64,000 nt of DNA. Origin: Rhizobium subbaraonis (GTDB lineage: Bacteria > Pseudomonadota > Alphaproteobacteria > Rhizobiales > Rhizobiaceae). The position numbers and the translations under genes are program-made. The notes under the pieces are model-generated. The model saw nothing but the letters and a program-made list of their open reading frames with translations, searched no databases and was not told where the DNA came from. Below, piece after piece: positions 6,620 to 15,594 of the stretch (position 1 is its first letter; each line of letters opens with the position of its first letter). Location: the NCBI RefSeq assembly GCF_900220975.1, contig NZ_OBQD01000001.1, positions 434,001 to 498,000 of the forward strand, in the 5' to 3' direction.

Positions 6620-9334
6620 TTATGACACCAATTCCTTGAATGTCGCATTGTCTGCGAGATCCGTAAGTTTGCCGTCCCCGACAAGCCTGCCCTTGTCGAA
6701 GATCAACACGCGGTCGAAAAGATCGGTCAGCGAGGTGTTCGACAGCACCCAGATCACCGCGGCATTTCCGTTCTCCCGGTCGCGTACGAGGGCCAGCACG
6801 TCGCGGCAGATCTGTTCCTGGCTTCGGGCATCGAGCGCCGGCAGCGGCCGGTTGAAGACGTAGTAGTCGGATCGGCGCAGCAGCGCGCGGGCCATGTTCA
6901 GCTTCTGGCGCTGCACCTGCGTCAGGCGGCGGCCGCCCGAGCCGACGTTGAATTCCAGCCCGATCGACAGCACCTCGTCATAGAGGCCGGGCTCGCTGAG
7001 GAGCGCAATGACCATCGCGCGGACGCGCTCCGGACCATCGGCATGGCGATGGCTGACGCGACCGAACAGGACGTTGTCCATGATGCTGGCCGACGCCATG
7101 TAGCTGTGCGGATCGTAGCGGTCGATCGCGCCCTTCAGGCCATCGGGCAGGTTTTCGTGGAACTGCAGTCGCACGTCCACGATCTTCGACATCAGTTCCT
7201 CGGTCAGGAGACCGAAGCGGTGCCTGGGTTCGATATAGGCGAAGCTCAGGCGAATGATCTTGTGCTTGTCGTCGTCGCTGGTCTCGGAGAAATCCTTGCC
7301 CTTCAGCTTCTGCAGCAACTGCTGGTACATCGGAATGTCGTCCGGCGTCATGAACGTCAGCTGCTGGAAGAAGGGATGGTCCGGCGGCAGCCCGGCGAAC
7401 AGCTCGACGGCGTTTTCAGCGATTTCGTAGCCCATCTGGTAGAGCATCCGGTCGAGACCGTTGCGCCCGACCACTTCGCGGAAATAGGCATTGCGGCCGA
7501 TAGCGCGGCCCACCAGCTCCTCCCCGATCGCCGTGCCGAACAGCAGGTTCTCGCCCACCGTCGCCTCGATGTTGTAGCGGTCGGGCTCGAAGGGAACGAC
7601 GAGGTTGCTGAGGTTCGCCTTGTCCAGCTCTTCGCGTAAGGTGTGGCGCATGCCGACGATATGCCGGGCCAGCGCCTCGTTCTGCGTCGGGTCGACGGTG
7701 GAGCGCAGCGCCAGTTCCATGATGTCCTTGGTCAGGTAGACGCAGTCGAGAACGGAGGTGACCGACCGGAACAGGTCCTCCGGGCCGGTGGCGCCGGCGC
7801 CGCGATAGTCAATCCAGTCGCTGTGCACGTCGTAGTCCGGATTGCCGGCCATCCGTGCCTCGTCCTTCTCCCAGGCGCGGAAGTTGAGATGTGCGTCGTC
7901 GTAGACGGCGTCGCGCAGGGGAGCGTGCTTCAGCCCGTAGAGCAGGTTGTCGCGCAGCGTGCCGTAGAAATAGTAGGCGTCCGAGGAGACGTAGGTGATG
8001 CGGCGCCCGCTGACGGACTCCGGCAGCTCGAAGAGATCCCGGTCGCCAACCGATATCCGCCCCGACTCCGGCCACACGGTGCGGCCGATGGCTTCCGCCA
8101 GCGCGTCGCCGCCCGCTGCCGCACCGCCGATGATTGCGACGAACTCGTTCGGCGCGAACTGGACGGACACATGTTCCAGCGTGCGCGCGCCGCTGTCGTC
8201 GGCCATTGTCAGGTTGACCGCCGCAAGCGTTCCCGCCAGTGCCGCGGCCTCCTCGACTGACATCTTCTGGATGGCCGGATCGACCATGTTGTCGACCTTG
8301 AACTGCTCGACAACCTGGTTGTACTTCACCTGCACGTCCTGCCGCGCCTGATCCCAGTCGATCAGCTCCTTCAGCGGGCCGGGCAGATCCTTGTAGGCGG
8401 CGATGACGGCGACGAGCTGGCCGATGTCCAGCCGGCCCTGCAGCGCCAGATAGCCGCCGATCAGGTAGAACAGGAAGGGCGTGACGGAGGCCAGGAAGTT
8501 GTTGATGAACTTGACCAGGAACTTCCACTGGTAGAGGTCGTAGCGGATCTTGAAGATCCGGCCGAGCCGCGAGGCCACATCGGCGCGCTCGAAATTGGTG
8601 GTGTCATAGGCGTGGATCGTGCCGATGCCCTCGACGATCTCGCTGACGCGTCCGGCGAGTTCGCGCGCGGTCAGCTGGCGCTCGCGGCCGAGCACGAGGA
8701 GGCGGCGGCGCATGCGCGGGATCAGCACTGCCTGCACGGCGACGATGACGCCGGCGATCATGCCGAGCCAGATATTCTGCACGAAGATGAAGAACAGGGC
8801 GGTCGCCGCCTGCCCGCCAAGCAGGGCGGGGGCAACGAAGGCATCGCCGGTGAAGCCGCCCATCGGCTCCACCTCGTCCTTGATCATGCTGGCGATCTCG
8901 GCCCCCTTCACCCGCTTGAACTGCGCGGGTGGGAAGCGCAGCACCCGATCCACGAGCTCGAAGCGGATGCGGCGCAGAAGCCGCTCGCCGAGGCGGCCCT
9001 TGTAGGTGTTGATGTAGAGCTTGAACATGCCGTTGACGACGACGAGCGCGAGGAAGACCATGCTGAGCGCGATCAGCATCTGCAGCCGGTTCAGCTCGAG
9101 GCCGGGAAAGAACACGACGTTGCCGACAAAGGGCAGGTTGTACTCGATGCGCATGAACATCTGGCGCGCCGCTTCACCCTCGAACCCCTGGCCCTGGATC
9201 GGGCCGTTGACGATCTGCTTGGGCAGGTCGAAGGAGAGGAAGTAGGGGATCATCGACAGTGCGACGATCAGAAGGATCCAAAGCTGCTGCCTGCGCGTGT
9301 GCGTCCAGATGTAATGGGTTAGGCCTTTTTCCAT
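6620..9334 (-). CDS. ABC-exporter-like membrane protein with degenerate NBD
   Basis: 904 residues. The first 330 form an exporter-type transmembrane domain with hydrophobic segments near residues 15-35, 85-105, 170-210 and 280-305. The nucleotide-binding part starts near residue 370 and has lost its catalytic motifs. The Walker A position reads IIGGAAAGGDAL (residues 401-412), with no Lys. The signature reads LTQVQ (804-808) instead of LSGGQ. Walker B reads YVFNRPLPALD (825-835), with N-R in place of D-E, and the switch His region reads VLSNTS. Walker A and signature are about 400 residues apart rather than about 110. The insert repeats Q-loop-like modules ending NLLYG, NLLFG and NVLFG. It is probably not a standard ATP-driven pump; a scaffold or regulated export accessory is possible. 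Confidence 0.75.
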   Translation of the reverse strand: MEKGLTHYIWTHTRRQQLWILLIVALSMIPYFLSFDLPKQIVNGPIQGQGFEGEAARQMFMRIEYNLPFVGNVVFFPGLELNRLQMLIALSMVFLALVVVNGMFKLYINTYKGRLGERLLRRIRFELVDRVLRFPPAQFKRVKGAEIASMIKDEVEPMGGFTGDAFVAPALLGGQAATALFFIFVQNIWLGMIAGVIVAVQAVLIPRMRRRLLVLGRERQLTARELAGRVSEIVEGIGTIHAYDTTNFERADVASRLGRIFKIRYDLYQWKFLVKFINNFLASVTPFLFYLIGGYLALQGRLDIGQLVAVIAAYKDLPGPLKELIDWDQARQDVQVKYNQVVEQFKVDNMVDPAIQKMSVEEAAALAGTLAAVNLTMADDSGARTLEHVSVQFAPNEFVAIIGGAAAGGDALAEAIGRTVWPESGRISVGDRDLFELPESVSGRRITYVSSDAYYFYGTLRDNLLYGLKHAPLRDAVYDDAHLNFRAWEKDEARMAGNPDYDVHSDWIDYRGAGATGPEDLFRSVTSVLDCVYLTKDIMELALRSTVDPTQNEALARHIVGMRHTLREELDKANLSNLVVPFEPDRYNIEATVGENLLFGTAIGEELVGRAIGRNAYFREVVGRNGLDRMLYQMGYEIAENAVELFAGLPPDHPFFQQLTFMTPDDIPMYQQLLQKLKGKDFSETSDDDKHKIIRLSFAYIEPRHRFGLLTEELMSKIVDVRLQFHENLPDGLKGAIDRYDPHSYMASASIMDNVLFGRVSHRHADGPERVRAMVIALLSEPGLYDEVLSIGLEFNVGSGGRRLTQVQRQKLNMARALLRRSDYYVFNRPLPALDARSQEQICRDVLALVRDRENGNAAVIWVLSNTSLTDLFDRVLIFDKGRLVGDGKLTDLADNATFKELVS

Positions 9335-9700
9335 CTATCGATCATTCCATGCCGAAAAAGCCGAGCGGTCTGCGCGTCGACCGTCGTCGGAGGCAACTGC
9401 AACCGTCATGCGGGACGGTGGCGCCATCATGTGTATGCCCGGCGATATAGGCATGGCTTGCGCTCCCCGAAAGACCGGCCGTGTCACAAATCCCCAATCG
9501 CAACCCGTTCGTTGGAAATCGATACATGAAAAGGCTGCGCCGCTCTCCACGGACATCGCCGTCGTGGGAGGCCTCGGAGCCCCCATCACAGTGAAAAGCG
9601 TTTTTGCATTGATTGCAAGGCTCTACAGGCCGTCCGCCGCGGCCTTGCACCGCTTCGTGGATGCGCGGCGGCGATCCGCACGGATTGCGTGCCCCTGGCC
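9335..9700 (-). other. gene-free stretch upstream of the ABC-like gene
   Basis: Separates the ABC-like gene from the glycosyltransferase operon end at 9701, both on the minus strand. Open frames here are short and lack family features. It should contain the promoter for 9334 to 6108, but I recognise no clear sigma70 pair. Confidence 0.4.
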
Positions 9701-10891
9701 TCAGCGCTTGCCGGTCTCGGCGGCAAGCGCGCCGGGCGGGGCACCGGCGGCGAGGCGGTGCAGGAGGGCGGCTGTGGCTTGCGCACCGTTGAGGTCCAGC
9801 GGCGGCACCGGGGAGGCCGGGCTGTCCAGGGCCTCGCCGATCGCCCGGGCGAGGGCGGAAGCCGACAGTTCGCTTTCGCGCACCGTCCTTGCAAGCCCGA
9901 GCCGCTCCAGCCGCATCGCGCGCGCGGTCTGCTCGGTCTCGCCGCCGGCGGTGAACGGCACGAATACCGCTCGGCATCCTGCCCGCAGGATATCGCAGAC
10001 CGTATTGTAGCCCGATTGCGAGACGGACAGCCGCGCGGCGGTGAGAAGGCTCGGGAAGTCGGTCCGGAAGCGCTCGACCGTGACATTGGCGCCCGCCCCC
10101 GCGACCGTCGCGTCGAAGGCCGGCTGCGGCAGGTTCGGCCCGGCGATGACCAGCCACCGCAGCGCCGGCTCGAGCATGCGTGCCGCTGCGATCGCCGCCT
10201 CGTTCAGCGCGGCCCCGACAGCGCCTCCGCCGGCCGAAACGATGATGTCGAAGCGTTCGGAGGCAGGCTCGGGCGGCGGGGCGGCGATCAGGCCGGTGTA
10301 GATCACCTTGCCGGCGATCCGGCCGGCAAGCGGAAAGCTGTCATCGATCCGGGCAAACCGGGGATCGCCATGGACGAGCACGGCGTCGAAGCGCGCGTTG
10401 ACCAGCGCGACGCTCTCCTCGTCGCGGCCAGGCTTGCTGCGCTCCTGCAGGATATCGCGTAGCGAGGAGAGGACGAGCGGCCTTTCGGGCATCGCCGCGA
10501 TCTCGTCCAGAAGCGGAATGAGCTCGAAGCGGACCTGCCGGCGGCCGAAGGGAAAGGCCTCGATGATGACGATATCGGGGCGGACCTGGCGGAATGTGTC
10601 AAGCAGCATCTCCCGGCGACTTGCCTTGAAGGCTTCGTCGACGGGATTGCCGGACAGGTCGCAAAGCCCGGAAAAACCGGCGTCGCCGGCGACTACCGGC
10701 GGCAGCTCGACATGGCGGATGCCGGCGCCCGGAAAGCCCTTCACCGGCGTCCCGCCCGTCACCATGGTCACGTCGAAGCCGTCGGCGGCCAGCGCGTGCG
10801 AGATGCGGCTGGCACGGGCCAGATGGCCGATGCCGAGCAGGTGCTGGACATAGAAGAATACGCGCAGACCGTATGGATTGGCTGCGCTCAT
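9701..10891 (-). CDS. glycosyltransferase, MurG/GT28-like
   Basis: 396 residues. FFYVQHLLGIGHLARASRIS is the glycine-rich G-x-GH-x-x-R N-terminal loop of MurG-like GT-B enzymes, and SQSGYNTVCDILRAGCRAVF with FTAGGETEQTARA forms the C-terminal donor-binding site. The start at 10891 overlaps the stop of the preceding gene (ATGA), making a coupled operon with 10891-12135 and 12142-13350. It resembles the 'predicted glycosyl transferase' group (COG4671 type), as does 12142. No membrane segment; presumed cytoplasmic face. The reading frame is open far upstream (to about 12439), but that is a shadow. Confidence 0.8.
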   Translation of the reverse strand: MSAANPYGLRVFFYVQHLLGIGHLARASRISHALAADGFDVTMVTGGTPVKGFPGAGIRHVELPPVVAGDAGFSGLCDLSGNPVDEAFKASRREMLLDTFRQVRPDIVIIEAFPFGRRQVRFELIPLLDEIAAMPERPLVLSSLRDILQERSKPGRDEESVALVNARFDAVLVHGDPRFARIDDSFPLAGRIAGKVIYTGLIAAPPPEPASERFDIIVSAGGGAVGAALNEAAIAAARMLEPALRWLVIAGPNLPQPAFDATVAGAGANVTVERFRTDFPSLLTAARLSVSQSGYNTVCDILRAGCRAVFVPFTAGGETEQTARAMRLERLGLARTVRESELSASALARAIGEALDSPASPVPPLDLNGAQATAALLHRLAAGAPPGALAAETGKR

Positions 10892-12135
10892 CACGCCGCC
10901 CGCCACTCGGTCTCGAACAGGTCCTTCAACTGTCGGATGCTGACGTGATGGTCGAATTCGGTCCTGACCCGCCGTTCCGCCGCGTCGCCAAGCCGCTTGC
11001 GCAGGCCCGGATCGCGGATCAGCGTCTCCAGTGCCTTGGCAAGAGCTTCCGGGTCCTCCGGCGGGACCACGCGGCCGTTCTCGCCGTCCTGCAACAGTTC
11101 GGGAATGCCGGAAATGTTCGTCGAGACGCAGACGAGCCGCTGGCTGGAGGCCTCGACCAGCACGTTGGGCAGGCCGTCGCGGTCTCCGTCCGCGGTGATG
11201 CGGCAGGCCAGCGCGAAGAGATCGGAACGGCGATAATGTTCGAGCACGTCCTTCTGGTCGAGCGCGCCGTGCCAGGTGATGCGATCGGCGATGCCGAGCT
11301 TCCCGGCCAGCGCCTTCAGTGCCGCGAGGTTGGCGCCACCGCCGATATGGACGAAGCGCCACGAAAGGTCCGCCGGCAGCAGCGTCAGCGCCTTCAGGAG
11401 TATGTCGTAGCCCTTCTTGTCGACGGCCCGGCCGACGCTGACGATCGTCACCGGATTGCCGGGATCCGAACCGTCGCGCAGCGAATGCGTGCCTGCAAAC
11501 GGTGCGAAACGGTCGAGGTCGAGGCCGTGATAGCTGAGGTGGACATGCTCCTTGCCGTTGGCGAGAATCCGAAGCCGGTCGAAGCCCGGCTGGTTGCAGG
11601 TCACCGTCCAGCGGGTCTCCGAGAGCTTGCCGGCAAGTTCCCAGTCCGGTGAGGTCCAGATGTCCTTGGCATGCGCCGAGCAGGTCCACGGCGTGCCGTT
11701 CATCATGCTCGTATAGCGGGCGACGGAGGCGGGCGTGTGGATGAAATGGGCATGCAGCCAGTTGGCTCCCTCCGGCCATTCGGCGCAAAGCACGGCAGCC
11801 TGCCCGAAACGGCGCACGCGGTTCGGCGTCGGATCCCGGCGCAGGTCCTTGAGGAAGGCGCGGACGGCGGCCCAGAAGCCCGGCAGCTTCCGGCTCCTGG
11901 CGATGCCGCGCAGCACGCGCAGCGGTTCCTGGTATAGGTATTCCGGCAGGTAGTGGACCGGCGCCTTGATCTCGTCGTGGATCGGGTGGCGCTTGGCGTC
12001 GGTCGGGTGGCGCATGGAGATCAGCGTCAGATCGAAGCCCGCCCGCTCCAGCCCGAGGAGTTCCTGGGCGATGAATGTCTCCGAAAGGCGTGGATACCCT
12101 TTCAGGATCACGACGATTTTCTTTTGCGATTTCAA
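10891..12135 (-). CDS. glycosyltransferase, group 1 (GT4)
   Basis: 414 residues. Opens VVILKGYPRLSETFIAQELL, typical of GT4 polysaccharide transferases, with HAHFIHTPASVARYTSMMNG and AHAKDIWTSPDW in the acceptor half. VSVGRAVDKKGYDILLKAL and DGLPNVLVEASSQRLVCVST make up the donor site (E-x7-E region). It sits between two MurG-like transferases with 6-bp spacing upstream and an ATGA overlap downstream, so the three likely assemble one glycan. Confidence 0.88.
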   Translation of the reverse strand: MKSQKKIVVILKGYPRLSETFIAQELLGLERAGFDLTLISMRHPTDAKRHPIHDEIKAPVHYLPEYLYQEPLRVLRGIARSRKLPGFWAAVRAFLKDLRRDPTPNRVRRFGQAAVLCAEWPEGANWLHAHFIHTPASVARYTSMMNGTPWTCSAHAKDIWTSPDWELAGKLSETRWTVTCNQPGFDRLRILANGKEHVHLSYHGLDLDRFAPFAGTHSLRDGSDPGNPVTIVSVGRAVDKKGYDILLKALTLLPADLSWRFVHIGGGANLAALKALAGKLGIADRITWHGALDQKDVLEHYRRSDLFALACRITADGDRDGLPNVLVEASSQRLVCVSTNISGIPELLQDGENGRVVPPEDPEALAKALETLIRDPGLRKRLGDAAERRVRTEFDHHVSIRQLKDLFETEWRAA

Positions 12136-12141
12136 GTTTTC

Positions 12142-13350
12142 TCAGCCCTTTACGACGGTGAGATGGGCGCGCGCGCGGTCTTCCAGCAGATCGCCGACGA
12201 TCTGGGAGATGTTGCGCAACCCTTCCAGTCGCAGCGCCTGCGAGGTCTGCGAGGGCGGCGGGCGGTGGACCAGTTCCTTCAGCGCCCGCGACAGCACTTG
12301 CGGATCGCAGGAATCGTCGGAGGACAGCATCTGCACCAGTCCGAGTTCGGCGGCGCGGCTTGCCCGGATCAGTTGTTCCTCGCGCGGATTGACCCGCGGC
12401 ACGATCAGGGCCGGCTTGTCGAACGAGAGGATCTCGCAATAGGTGTTGTATCCGCCCATCGCGACGACCGCCTTGGCGTCGGCGATCAGTTCCTCCATGC
12501 GGTTGTCGAACTCGATCACTTCCACGTACGGGATCTTCGCCCCCTTCTTCAGGAGCTTCTGGCGCTGCTCGCCCGGCATGTAGGGACCGAGCACGATCAG
12601 TGCCTTGTGCGTCAGTTCCGGATCTTCCTTGTAGGCGTGCAACACGTCGTGGATGAGCGACGCCCCGTCACCGCCGCCGCCGGTGGTCACGAGAATGTAG
12701 TCGCCCCTTGGCCGGTGCTCCGGTGCCGGCTCGTGCGAGACGCTGCGCTGGAGGAAGCCGACGAAATCCATGCGGCCGCGAACCTGCGGCGGCACGTCCA
12801 GTCCGACCAGCGGATCGTAGAAGTCCGGCGGCCCGTAGACCCAGATCCGGTCGTAGTACCGCCCGATCTTGCGCATGATGTCGTTGCGTTTCCACTCGGC
12901 GTCGAGCAGGTGCGGCGCATCCATGACGTCGCGCAGGCCGAGCACCAGTGTCGTGCCGCTGGCCTTCAGGTAGGCGAGGGTGTCCTCGACCTCGCCGCGC
13001 AGCCCCATCGGCTCCTTGTCGACGAGGAAGATGTCCGGCTGGAAGCTTTCGGCGGTGTGGCGGATGATCGCCTGCCGCATCTTCAGCGTTTCCTGCAGGT
13101 CGATGTGCTGCTCCATTGACGTGTATTCGCCGTTGCGCAGCTTGATGACGCTCGGGATCTTCACGAAATCGACGCGCGCGCGATAGTCGAACGCGCCGGC
13201 GATCGGGGATCCGGAGATGATGAGGATGTTGAGGCCGCGGAATTCTTCCACCAGCGAATGCGCGATCGCGCGACAACGACGCAGGTGGCCAAGACCGAAC
13301 GTGTCATGGCTGTACATCAGAATTCGGGCGTCTTCCAGACGTCGCGTCAT
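12142..13350 (-). CDS. glycosyltransferase, MurG/GT28-like
   Basis: 402 residues. ILMYSHDTFGLGHLRRCRAI carries the N-terminal G-LGHLRR loop, and TTGGGGDGASLIHDVL and VVAMGGYNTYCEILSF form the C-terminal nucleotide-sugar half. It is a distant paralogue of the protein at 9701. It is the first gene of the three-transferase operon; the 70 bp to the ABC permease gene upstream hold no obvious terminator, so co-transcription with the transporter genes is possible. Confidence 0.8.
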   Translation of the reverse strand: MTRRLEDARILMYSHDTFGLGHLRRCRAIAHSLVEEFRGLNILIISGSPIAGAFDYRARVDFVKIPSVIKLRNGEYTSMEQHIDLQETLKMRQAIIRHTAESFQPDIFLVDKEPMGLRGEVEDTLAYLKASGTTLVLGLRDVMDAPHLLDAEWKRNDIMRKIGRYYDRIWVYGPPDFYDPLVGLDVPPQVRGRMDFVGFLQRSVSHEPAPEHRPRGDYILVTTGGGGDGASLIHDVLHAYKEDPELTHKALIVLGPYMPGEQRQKLLKKGAKIPYVEVIEFDNRMEELIADAKAVVAMGGYNTYCEILSFDKPALIVPRVNPREEQLIRASRAAELGLVQMLSSDDSCDPQVLSRALKELVHRPPPSQTSQALRLEGLRNISQIVGDLLEDRARAHLTVVKG

Positions 13351-13420
13351 CGCACTTGGCTCTTCGTACGGGTCAAACGACCGAATTCTCCAGATAGCTT
13401 ATGCATCGCACATTTTCGCG

Positions 13421-14596
13421 TTACTTGTAAGGGTCGGCGGCGTCGCGCAAGCCGTCTCCGAGGAAATTGAACGCCAGGATGACAAGTATGACGGGTATCA
13501 TCGGGTACAAGAGCCAAGGATAAAAAGCGATCACGCTCACGCTGCGCGCTTCCGTCAGAAGGATGCCCCAGCTCGTGATCGGCGGCCGCAGGCCGAGGCC
13601 CAGGAAGCTGAGCGCAGTCTCGCCGAGAATCATGCCGGGTATTGTGATCGTGGCAGATGCGATCAGGTGCGACATGAAGCCGGGCACGAGATGGCGCCCG
13701 ATGATGCGGCTGCTCTTGGCCCCCATCAGCTGCGCCGCCAGCACATAGTCTTCCTCGCGCAGCGCCAGAAGCTTCGAGCGGACGGCGCGTGCAAGCCCGG
13801 TCCAGTCGAGCAGGCCGAGAATGACTGTGATGCCGAGATAGACAAGAATGGGACTCCAGCTCACGGGCATGATCGCCGCAAGCGCCATCCACAGCGGGAT
13901 GCTGGGAATTGACTGCAGGACCTCGATGATGCGCTGCACCACGAGGTCGATGACGCCGCCGTGATAACCGGCAATGCCCCCGATGACAATGCCGAGCGTG
14001 AAACTCACCGCGATGCCGATCAGGCCGATCGTCAGCGAGATCCGGGCGCCGTAGATGATGCGCGAGAGCACGTCGCGGCCGAGGCGGTCGGTGCCGAGCG
14101 CGAAGAACTCGCCGTCCTTGGCCGGGCAGACGAGATGGGTGCTGGCCTCCCATATTCCCCAGAATTTGTAGGGGTCACCCGAGCAGAAGAACCGCAGCCG
14201 CTGCACGTTGGTCTTGTCGTCGGCATAGACGCGCCTGAGCGTGTCCATATCGAGCGTCATCGTGCGGCCGTAGACGAACGGACCGACGAGCTGTCCTTCG
14301 TGGAACAGGCGCACGCGCTGCGGCGGCGCATGGATGAAGTCCATGTTGCGGGTGTGCAGGTTGTAGGGTGCCAGGAACTCCGCGATGACGATCATCATGT
14401 AGAGCACCAGCAGGAAAATGCCCGAGGCGAGCGCGACCCTGTGCTTCTTGAACTTCCACCACATCAGCCGCAGCTGCGAGGCCTGGAAGATCTTGGCCTG
14501 TCCCGCCGTCATCGCTTCGACGGAATGCGGGTCGAAGGGGGCGGTGGAGACGTAGTGGTTGAGCGGCGCGCCTGAGGGGGGAAGCGATACGGTCAT
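13421..14596 (-). CDS. oligopeptide-type ABC transporter permease (DppC/OppC-like)
   Basis: 391 residues. An OppC-like N-terminal region is followed by TM1 (ASGIFLLVLYMMIVIAEFLA), a long periplasmic segment (about residues 85-165), then GTDRLGRDVLSRIIYGARIS, the hallmark of this permease family. The EAA loop region reads ALREEDYVLAAQLMGAKSSR. About six membrane segments in all. It overlaps the DppB-like gene by four bases. Rhizobial importers of this class carry peptides but also oligosaccharides and opines; its location suggests a sugar oligomer, which is inference. Confidence 0.9.
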   Translation of the reverse strand: MTVSLPPSGAPLNHYVSTAPFDPHSVEAMTAGQAKIFQASQLRLMWWKFKKHRVALASGIFLLVLYMMIVIAEFLAPYNLHTRNMDFIHAPPQRVRLFHEGQLVGPFVYGRTMTLDMDTLRRVYADDKTNVQRLRFFCSGDPYKFWGIWEASTHLVCPAKDGEFFALGTDRLGRDVLSRIIYGARISLTIGLIGIAVSFTLGIVIGGIAGYHGGVIDLVVQRIIEVLQSIPSIPLWMALAAIMPVSWSPILVYLGITVILGLLDWTGLARAVRSKLLALREEDYVLAAQLMGAKSSRIIGRHLVPGFMSHLIASATITIPGMILGETALSFLGLGLRPPITSWGILLTEARSVSVIAFYPWLLYPMIPVILVILAFNFLGDGLRDAADPYK

Positions 14597-15591
14597 TTCG
14601 TGCTCCCGCCCTGGAGTCTGATGCGCGGATCAAGCAGGGCGAGCGCGATATCGGAAACCAGCACGCCGATGACGGTTAGGAAGGCAAGGAACATCAGGAA
14701 CGAGCCCGCGAGATACATGTCCTGGCTCTGCAGGGCCTTGATCAGCATAGGCCCGGTCGTCTCCAGCGACAGAACGATCGCGGTGATTTCCGCGCCCGAG
14801 ATGATCTGCGGCAGGATCGAGCCGATGTCGGAGATGAAGAAGTTGAGCGACATGCGCAGCGGGTACTTCACCAGCGCCCGGAACGGGCTCATGCCCTTGG
14901 CGCGCGCGGTGACGACATACTGCTTCTGCAGTTCGTCGAGAAGGTTTGCGCGCAGGCGCCGCACCATTCCGGCCGTCCCCGCCGTGCCGATGATGATGAC
15001 GGGGATCCACAGGTGTTCCAGGATCGACTTGGCCTTGTCCCAGCTCATCGGCTCGTTCAGGTACTTCTGGTCCATCAGGTGGCCGATCGAGGTGCCGAAC
15101 CAGATGTTGGCGAAGTACATCAGGATCAGCGCGAGGATGAAGTTCGGGACAGCGAGCCCGAGCAGGCCGAGGAAGGTCAGGCCATAGTCGCCCCAGCTGT
15201 ACTGGTGGGTGGCCGAGTAGATGCCGATCGGGAAGGCGATGATCCAGGTGACGAGGATGGTGACGAAGGAGACGAGCACCGTCAGCCACATCCGGTCGCC
15301 CACCACTTCGGAAACGGGCAGCTGGTACTCGAAGGAATAGCCGAAGTCGCCCTGGAGCATGCCCCCGACCCACTGGATGTAGCGGATCGGCGCCGGCTGA
15401 TCGAAACCGTAGCGTTCGCGCAGCGCCTCGATCTCCTCCATGTCGGCAGCTTCGCCCATGGCGCGCAGTTCGGAGATGTAGCTCTCGAAATAGTCGCCGG
15501 GTGGCAGCTCGATAATGGTGAATACGAGCATCGAGATCAGGAGCAGCGTCGGCACCATGACGGCGATGCGCCAGAGGATATATCGCAGCAT
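14593..15591 (-). CDS. oligopeptide-type ABC transporter permease (DppB/OppB-like)
   Basis: 332 residues. Starts MLRYILWRIAVMVPTLLLIS, the canonical first helix of DppB permeases, and has the EAA loop ELQKQYVVTARAKGMSPFRA. The ATG at 15591 is preceded by an in-frame TTG (15594) immediately after the stop of the binding-protein gene; ATG is preferred. Part of the binding protein/permease/permease/ATPase operon, translationally coupled downstream. Confidence 0.92.
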   Translation of the reverse strand: MLRYILWRIAVMVPTLLLISMLVFTIIELPPGDYFESYISELRAMGEAADMEEIEALRERYGFDQPAPIRYIQWVGGMLQGDFGYSFEYQLPVSEVVGDRMWLTVLVSFVTILVTWIIAFPIGIYSATHQYSWGDYGLTFLGLLGLAVPNFILALILMYFANIWFGTSIGHLMDQKYLNEPMSWDKAKSILEHLWIPVIIIGTAGTAGMVRRLRANLLDELQKQYVVTARAKGMSPFRALVKYPLRMSLNFFISDIGSILPQIISGAEITAIVLSLETTGPMLIKALQSQDMYLAGSFLMFLAFLTVIGVLVSDIALALLDPRIRLQGGSTK

Positions 15592-15594
15592 CAA

